This document shows positions 33,490-38,533 of a stretch of 38,533 bases of DNA, piece by piece. The stretch's first letter is position 1, and every line of letters starts with the position of its first letter. The stretch comes from Chthoniobacteraceae bacterium (GTDB taxonomy: Bacteria > Verrucomicrobiota > Verrucomicrobiia > Chthoniobacterales > Chthoniobacteraceae), in assembly GCA_947448395.1 (NCBI GenBank), contig CANFNA010000009.1, positions 1-38,533 on the forward strand, in the 5' to 3' direction. The notes beneath the pieces are model-generated. The model saw only the letters and a list, made by a program, of their open reading frames with translations, did not search any database and was not told the DNA's origin. The translations under genes and the position numbers were made by a program.

Positions 33490-35973
33490 ATGAACGCAAA
33501 AAACCTCCCCCTCTTCCTCGTCCTAGCCGCCTCCGGACCACTGGCCACGGTCTGCTCGACTCCCATTCAAGCGGCGCAACCCAGCGCGTTCCTTCACCCC
33601 TCAAAAATCGGCCTCGCCTCCCAAAAGGACATCTACCACGACCAGTGGATTGACTTTAATAAGAACGGGAAAAAAGACCTCTTCGAAGATCCCTCCCAGC
33701 CCATCGAAAAACGGGTCGACGATCTGCTCTCGCAGATGAATACGGACGAGAAAACCTGCCAACTCGCAACCCTCTACGGCTATCGTCGAGTTCTCAAAGA
33801 CGCCCTTCCAACACCCGACTGGAAAAACCAAATCTGGAAGGATGGCATCGCCAATATCGATGAGATGCACAATGGCGTCGGTAAATCGGGCTCATCCGAC
33901 AACCCGCACATCGCCTCACCCGCAGCCACCGTCCGCGCCCTCAACGAGGTCCAACGCTGGTTCATCGAAGAAACCCGTCTCGGAATCCCCGTCGAATACA
34001 CCAACGAAGGCGTCCGCGGGGCCAACTACCGAAAAACCGTCAATTTCCCGGCCGATATCGGTCTAGGAGCCACCTGGAACCCTGATCTCCTCACCGAAAT
34101 CGGAAAAGTCGTCGCTCGCGAATCGAAGGCAATCGGTTATCGCAACGTCTATGCTCCCCTCCTCGACCTCGCTCGCGATCCACGCTGGGGACGCGTCGTC
34201 GAATGCTATGGCGAAGATCCCTTCCACGTTTCCACGCTCGCTCTCCGCATGACCAAAGCCATCCGTGCCGCCGGTCTCGTCTCCACTTCCAAACACTTCG
34301 CCGTCTATAGCGAACCCAAGGGCGGCCGCGATGGAAACGCCAGAACCGACCCACACGTCTCCCCACGCGAGATGGAAATGCTCCACCTCAAACCGTGGGA
34401 ACGAGCCGTACGAGAAGGCGGCCTTCTCGGTGTCATGAGCTCCTACAACGACTACGATGGCGTCCCCATCTCTGGCAGCTCCGACTTCCTCATCGAACGC
34501 CTTCGCAAACAATGGGGCTTCAAAGGCTACGTCGTTTCCGACAGCGAAGCCGTAGAATTCCTCTACACCAAACACCACGTTGCCGCGAATCCAGACGAGG
34601 CCGCCGCCATGTTCCTGCGCGAGGGCGGCAACGTCCGCACCACCTTCAAATCGCCAGATACCTTCATTCTGCCAGTCCGCCGCGAAATCGAAGCCGGACG
34701 CCTATCCCTCGACATCATTAACGAGCGCGTTCGCGATGTTCTCCGCGTCAAAATGATCGAAGGCCTCTTCGACTCCCCCTTCGTCGATCCGGAAGCCGCT
34801 GGAAAAGAAATCGGCGCGCCAGAATCCAAAGCCCTCGCCCTGCGAGCCGCACAAGAATCTCTCGTCCTCCTCAAAAACGAAAAGAACGTTCTGCCACTAA
34901 GTAAGTCTCTCAAAAAAATCCTCGTCTGTGGTCCCACGGCAAAGATGACCGAAACATCCTTCGACCGTTACGGATCCAACGGAGGCGAAGTCATCTCCGC
35001 CTACGAAGGCATCGAAGCACTCGTGAAGAAATCCGGCGCTCAAGTCGTCTACGCCCTCGGCTGCAACGTCACCGACAAACGCTGGCCCCAATCTGAACTT
35101 TTCCCTGAACCCCCAACCTCCGAAGAATCCGCACAAATTCAAGAAGCCGTCGATCTCGCGCAGAGCGCCGATGCCGTTATCGTCTGCCTCGGTGATTCAA
35201 ACGCCACCATCGGTGAATCCAAAAGCCGCACAAGCCTTGATCTTCCAGGCCACCAGACCGCTCTTGCCCACGCACTCATCAAAACAGGAAAGCCAGTCGT
35301 CGCCGTGCTGCTCCATGGAAAACCCGCCTCCATCAACTGGCTCCAACGGTACGTGCCCGGGATCCTCCAGGCTTGGAACCCCGGCGAAGCCGGTGGCACC
35401 GCGATCGCAAGCGCACTCTTCGGTGATTACAACCCCGGCGGACGCCTCCCCGTGACCTTCCCAAAGACCGTCGGACAGCTTCCCCTCAACTTCCCCTTCA
35501 AACCCGGCAGCCACGCATCCCAAGCCAAGAAACTCGATCCAAACGGCTTCGGCGATAGCATGGCAGAAGGCGCGCTCTATCCGTTCGGTTTCGGCTTAAG
35601 CTACACCACCTTCCAATACTCCGACCTCAAGGTGACTCCCGCACAAATTCCTCAGAACGGCGAAGTCACCGTCTCCTGCACCCTCAAAAATACCGGCTCC
35701 CGCGCTGGCGATGAAGTCGTGCAGATGTATTTCCACCAAGAGGTGAGCAGCGTCACCACCTACGAACTAAACCTCTGCGGCTTTGACCGCATCCACCTCG
35801 GCCCCGGCGAAACCAAAACCGTCTCCTTCAAACTGCCCGCCCGCGAACTCGAACTCATCAATCGTCAAGGCCATCGCGTCGTCGAGCCGGGCACCTTCAA
35901 AGTGATGTTCGGCAGCAGCTCCGAAGACCTACGCCTCAATGGCGAATTCCAAGTCGCACCGTCCAACAAGTAG
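33490..35973 (+). CDS. Glycoside hydrolase family 3 (beta-glucosidase/beta-xylosidase type), exported
   Basis: 827 aa with a signal peptide (MNAKNLPLFLVLAASG to IQA). A complete EF-hand-like loop (Asp55-Glu66, DFNKNGKKDLFE) precedes the TIM barrel. The barrel contains YTNEGVRGA, NVYAPLLDLARDPRWGRVVECYGEDP and STSKHFAVYSEPKGGRD. The nucleophile is Asp351 in GYVVSDSEAVEFLY, where family members often have SDW. The C-terminal alpha/beta sandwich and fibronectin-III-like domain (LKNTGSRAGDEVVQMYFHQ) are present. It removes terminal sugars from plant-type oligosaccharides in the periplasm or at the surface. Which sugar cannot be told; the ribulokinase gene nearby makes arabinose or xylose plausible. 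Confidence 0.93.
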   Translation: MNAKNLPLFLVLAASGPLATVCSTPIQAAQPSAFLHPSKIGLASQKDIYHDQWIDFNKNGKKDLFEDPSQPIEKRVDDLLSQMNTDEKTCQLATLYGYRRVLKDALPTPDWKNQIWKDGIANIDEMHNGVGKSGSSDNPHIASPAATVRALNEVQRWFIEETRLGIPVEYTNEGVRGANYRKTVNFPADIGLGATWNPDLLTEIGKVVARESKAIGYRNVYAPLLDLARDPRWGRVVECYGEDPFHVSTLALRMTKAIRAAGLVSTSKHFAVYSEPKGGRDGNARTDPHVSPREMEMLHLKPWERAVREGGLLGVMSSYNDYDGVPISGSSDFLIERLRKQWGFKGYVVSDSEAVEFLYTKHHVAANPDEAAAMFLREGGNVRTTFKSPDTFILPVRREIEAGRLSLDIINERVRDVLRVKMIEGLFDSPFVDPEAAGKEIGAPESKALALRAAQESLVLLKNEKNVLPLSKSLKKILVCGPTAKMTETSFDRYGSNGGEVISAYEGIEALVKKSGAQVVYALGCNVTDKRWPQSELFPEPPTSEESAQIQEAVDLAQSADAVIVCLGDSNATIGESKSRTSLDLPGHQTALAHALIKTGKPVVAVLLHGKPASINWLQRYVPGILQAWNPGEAGGTAIASALFGDYNPGGRLPVTFPKTVGQLPLNFPFKPGSHASQAKKLDPNGFGDSMAEGALYPFGFGLSYTTFQYSDLKVTPAQIPQNGEVTVSCTLKNTGSRAGDEVVQMYFHQEVSSVTTYELNLCGFDRIHLGPGETKTVSFKLPARELELINRQGHRVVEPGTFKVMFGSSSEDLRLNGEFQVAPSNK

Positions 35974-36008
35974 TCACACCGCCTCATTTCAAAACGATCA
36001 TCCAAAGA

Positions 36009-36041
36009 CACCTCACTCTCGTGGCTCTCGAGATTGAGGTG
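36009..36041. terminator. Hairpin between GH3 and FG-GAP genes
   Basis: CACCTCA (36009-36015) pairs with TGAGGTG (36035-36041), and after one mismatch TCTCG (36017-36021) pairs with CGAGA (36029-36033), around a seven-base loop. It is 36 bp after the GH3 stop and 72 bp before the next ATG. No T-tract follows, so it may partly separate the two genes or stabilise the GH3 message. Confidence 0.45.
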
Positions 36042-36112
36042 CCCATCCCAGCATGCAGAAAGCTTCTGAAATGCTCCAAAAGTTCAAAGCAGTCGGCCGA
36101 ATCACCCTTCCC

Positions 36113-38059
36113 ATGAAACTCCACAAAGCCCTGCTGATACTCGCCATCGCAGCATGCGCCGCAAATGCGAGTGCCCAAAAAGCGGAGTCTCTCGAACGCC
36201 TTCAATACAATCACCCCGGCCTCTCCGTCGACCTGGGCGTCGGCCTCTGGGCCTTCCCTCTCCCCATGGATTTTAACGGCGACGGAAAACTCGATCTCGT
36301 CGTCAATTGCCCGGACGTCCCCTCCAACGGGACCTATGTATTCGAAAATCCAGGCGTCGATACCGCCTCGAACCCGCTCCCTATCTTCCTCCCAGGCCAA
36401 CGCATCAGCCGCGGCCGCCAATTCGCCAGCGTCTCCTTCGTCGAAGGAAAACCTCGGGTCCTTGCACCCGCTTCGGAATTTCCAGACTTCCTCCGCTCCG
36501 GCCTCGAAAATCCAACGCCGATCTATCCCCAGTCCAACATCCATCCCAACAAAGTCCGTGGCAACTTCTGGCGCCTCGCCGACTATGATGGCGATGGCGT
36601 CGCGGACCTCATCGTAGGAGCCGATGATTGGACGGATTATGGATGGGACAACGCCTACGACCCTCAAGGCCGATGGACGAAAGGCCCCCTGCGCGGATTT
36701 GTATACTGGCTCCGCAACACGGGATCCAACGCCCAACCTCTCTACGCAAAACCAGAACTCCTACGCGCCGGAGACCAACCCGTTGAAACCTTCGGCTGGC
36801 CCTCCCCCTGTCTCGCCGACTTCCGAGGCACCGGAAAACTCGACCTCCTATGCGGCGAATTCCTCGACGGCTTTACCTTCTTTGAAAATACCGGATCCGC
36901 CACCGCCCCCCGATACGCTCCCGGCCGTCGCCTTCTCAACTCAAAGGGACAGCCTCTCGCTATGGATCTGGAAATGATCACACCCACCGCCATCGATTGG
37001 GATCGAGATGGCAAACCCGACCTCATCGTCGGAGACGAAGACGGCAGGGTGGCCTTCCTCCGAAACACCGGAGCCATCGATCCCACCGGCTCCCCAGTTT
37101 TTGATGATCCGCTCTATTTCCAGCAAGAGGCCACCGAATTGAAATGCGGCGCGCTAGCAACCCCTGTGGGCGTCGACTGGGACGGCGACGGCTCCATCGA
37201 TCTCCTCAGCGGAAACACCGCTGGCTACATCCTCTTCTTCAAAAACCTCAGCCCGCCAGGCGTCGAAAAACCCAAATGGGCCGCGCCCAAATACCTTGAG
37301 GCCGACGGCAAACGCATCCGCATCATGGCCGGCCCAAACGGAAGCATCCAAGGCCCCGCAGAGGCGAAATGGGGCTATACCACTCTCAGCGTTGCCGATT
37401 GGGACGGAGACGGCCTTCCCGATCTCGTCGTCAATTCCATCCTCGGCAAAGTCGTTTGGTTCAAAAACGTCGGCACCAAAACCAAACCTAAACTCGCTTC
37501 CGCTCAACCCATAGAAGTCGAATGGGACGGCCCTCAACCCGAACTTGCCTACGGTTGGATGAAACCCGAGGGCAAGGCCCTGCTCACCCAGTGGCGCACC
37601 ACCCCATTCGCAATCGACTGGGACGGAGACGGACTCACCGACCTCCTGATGCTCGATCACGAAGGCGTTCTGTCCCTCTTCCAACGCGCCATCCGCAACA
37701 AAAAACGCATCCTCCTCCCACCAAAGCATGTCCTCTGCAATGAACGCGGAGAACCACTCCGCCTCGGCAAAGGAACCGCCGGAAAAAGCGGCCGCCGCAA
37801 GTTCTGCATCGTCGATTGGGATGGCGACGGCAAGGCCGACATCCTTCTCAATTCCTCAAACGCCACCTTCCTCCGCCAAGTCGACGCGCGAGATGGTAAA
37901 TGGTTCTTCAAAGACATGGGCCCCATCTCCTCGCGCAATATCGAAGGCCATGACGTTTCGCCGACCGTGGTTGATTTCAATCACGATGGTATCCCCGACT
38001 TCCTCGGCGGCGCCGAAGACGGCCGCTTTTATTACCTCAAAAATCCTCGATCCAAATGA
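36113..38059 (+). CDS. Secreted FG-GAP/VCBS repeat beta-propeller protein
   Basis: 648 aa from the ATG at 36113, placed at the signal peptide (MKLHKALLILAIAACAANAS); an ATG at 36053 would add 20 residues before it. Nine calcium-binding DxDxDGxxD-type repeats occur from Asp53 (DFNGDGKLDLVV) to Asp621 (DFNHDGIPDFLGG), many as DWDGDG, each followed by strands such as FLRNTG or WFKNVG. The fold is an integrin-alpha-like propeller, used outside the cell for carbohydrate or protein contact. No catalytic domain is visible. Its stop overlaps the ribulokinase start (ATGA), which couples a surface protein with a cytoplasmic sugar kinase. Confidence 0.88.
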   Translation: MKLHKALLILAIAACAANASAQKAESLERLQYNHPGLSVDLGVGLWAFPLPMDFNGDGKLDLVVNCPDVPSNGTYVFENPGVDTASNPLPIFLPGQRISRGRQFASVSFVEGKPRVLAPASEFPDFLRSGLENPTPIYPQSNIHPNKVRGNFWRLADYDGDGVADLIVGADDWTDYGWDNAYDPQGRWTKGPLRGFVYWLRNTGSNAQPLYAKPELLRAGDQPVETFGWPSPCLADFRGTGKLDLLCGEFLDGFTFFENTGSATAPRYAPGRRLLNSKGQPLAMDLEMITPTAIDWDRDGKPDLIVGDEDGRVAFLRNTGAIDPTGSPVFDDPLYFQQEATELKCGALATPVGVDWDGDGSIDLLSGNTAGYILFFKNLSPPGVEKPKWAAPKYLEADGKRIRIMAGPNGSIQGPAEAKWGYTTLSVADWDGDGLPDLVVNSILGKVVWFKNVGTKTKPKLASAQPIEVEWDGPQPELAYGWMKPEGKALLTQWRTTPFAIDWDGDGLTDLLMLDHEGVLSLFQRAIRNKKRILLPPKHVLCNERGEPLRLGKGTAGKSGRRKFCIVDWDGDGKADILLNSSNATFLRQVDARDGKWFFKDMGPISSRNIEGHDVSPTVVDFNHDGIPDFLGGAEDGRFYYLKNPRSK

Positions 38060-38533
38060 AAGTATCCCTCGGTCTGGACTTCGGCACCGAATCAGTACGC
38101 GCCCTGCTCGTCGATCTCAAAGGCCGCGAACTCGCCTGCAAATCCGTTCGCTATCAACACGGCCAGATCACCCAATCGCTGCCAGGCTCCTCCAAGAAAC
38201 TCCCACCTCTATTCGCCCTCCAACATCCTTCCGATTGGATGAACTCAGCTGCCAAAGCGACTCGCGCAGCGCTCGCCTCCGCAGATCTCTCGCCAGAAAA
38301 CGTCCTCGGCATCGGCGTCGACTTCACCAGCTGCACCATGCTGCCATCCACCGCAGACGGCATACCGCTTTGTCTGCTGCCGAAATTTGCCTCGCATCCG
38401 CACGCTTGGCCGAAGCTCTGGAAACACCACGCCGCTCTTCCCCAGACCGATCGCATGAACCTCGTGGCGAAGAAACGCGACGAACCCTTCCTCAAACGTT
38501 ACGGCGGAACCATTGGTCTCGAATGGTTCTTCC
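38056..38533 (+). CDS. araB: Ribulokinase-like FGGY carbohydrate kinase, 3'-truncated by window edge
   Basis: The ATG at 38056 overlaps the previous stop, and the frame is open to the window end (159 codons). The N-terminal ATPase motif LGLDFGTESVRALLVD matches FGGY kinases. HPSDWMNS, IGVDFTSCTMLPSTADGIPLC, ASHPHAWPKLWKHHAA and RYGGTIGLEWFF match the ribulokinase branch rather than xylulo- or glycerol kinases. It would phosphorylate L-ribulose to L-ribulose 5-phosphate in arabinose use. The gene symbol rests on this N-terminal third only. Other arabinose genes would be expected downstream, outside the window. Confidence 0.85.
   Translation, partial: MKVSLGLDFGTESVRALLVDLKGRELACKSVRYQHGQITQSLPGSSKKLPPLFALQHPSDWMNSAAKATRAALASADLSPENVLGIGVDFTSCTMLPSTADGIPLCLLPKFASHPHAWPKLWKHHAALPQTDRMNLVAKKRDEPFLKRYGGTIGLEWFF

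Noticed and set aside
35984-36736. 250-codon minus-strand frame across the start of the FG-GAP gene
   Set aside because: The opposite strand has a signal peptide and calcium repeats; the minus frame is an antisense reading of the GAC/GAT-rich repeats.
36260-38050. Repeated GACGGCGACGG-like units as a DNA repeat array or CRISPR
   Set aside because: They are irregularly spaced, in frame, and encode the DxDGDG calcium motifs of FG-GAP repeats.

Overview
The window looks like a piece of chromosome from a diderm member of the PVC superphylum, most probably Verrucomicrobiota. It encodes a Gram-negative outer-membrane toolkit (lpxD, a Skp/OmpH chaperone, bamA, a heptose adenylyltransferase). It also has a futalosine-pathway menaquinone gene (mqnC) and families expanded in Planctomycetes and Verrucomicrobia: a giant cytochrome-c/DUF1549/DUF1553 protein, its DUF1501 partner, PQQ-repeat and FG-GAP secreted proteins, and a Tat-exported sugar isomerase-like protein. 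Most genes begin with ATG behind a C/T-rich leader that lacks a Shine-Dalgarno sequence. I see no tRNA, rRNA, CRISPR array, insertion sequence or prophage, and no gene-free stretch longer than about 280 bp.

Layout. 2-2949 (+): a DEG9/10-like serine protease cut by the window edge, then a paralogue that has lost all three catalytic residues. 3015-8248 (-): mqnC, bamA, ompH/skp, lpxD, in transcription order. 8406-11285 (+): lepA, a PNPOx-like flavin-binding protein and a MarR regulator. 11358-13339 (-): an unknown secreted protein and a PQQ-repeat protein. 13617-15697 (+): cdsA and dxr. 15706-16458 (-): an OvoA-C-terminal-type methyltransferase. 16594-18339 (+): folP, cdaA and a 47-residue membrane microprotein. 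18390-22384 (-): L,D-transpeptidase, Prc protease, heptose adenylyltransferase, purN. 22647-30333 (+): sugar isomerase-like protein, 1712-aa PSD1 protein, DUF1501 protein. 30500-31009 (-): TlpA-like thioredoxin. 31246-33339 (+): proton-pumping pyrophosphatase. 33490 to the window end (+): GH3 glycosidase, FG-GAP protein and the start of a ribulokinase.

How the genes fit together. Much of the window serves envelope biogenesis: lipid A acylation, outer-membrane protein folding and insertion, phospholipid and isoprenoid precursor supply, LPS heptose, peptidoglycan cross-linking and periplasmic proteolysis. The folP-cdaA pair adds c-di-AMP signalling. The right third is a carbohydrate and secreted-protein region whose last three genes (GH3, FG-GAP, ribulokinase) suggest breakdown of a pentose-containing glycan.

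The points most worth following are the protease/pseudoprotease tandem, the CdaR-like microprotein fused translationally to the end of cdaA, the stand-alone ovothiol-type methyltransferase, and the secreted FG-GAP protein whose stop codon overlaps the ribulokinase start.
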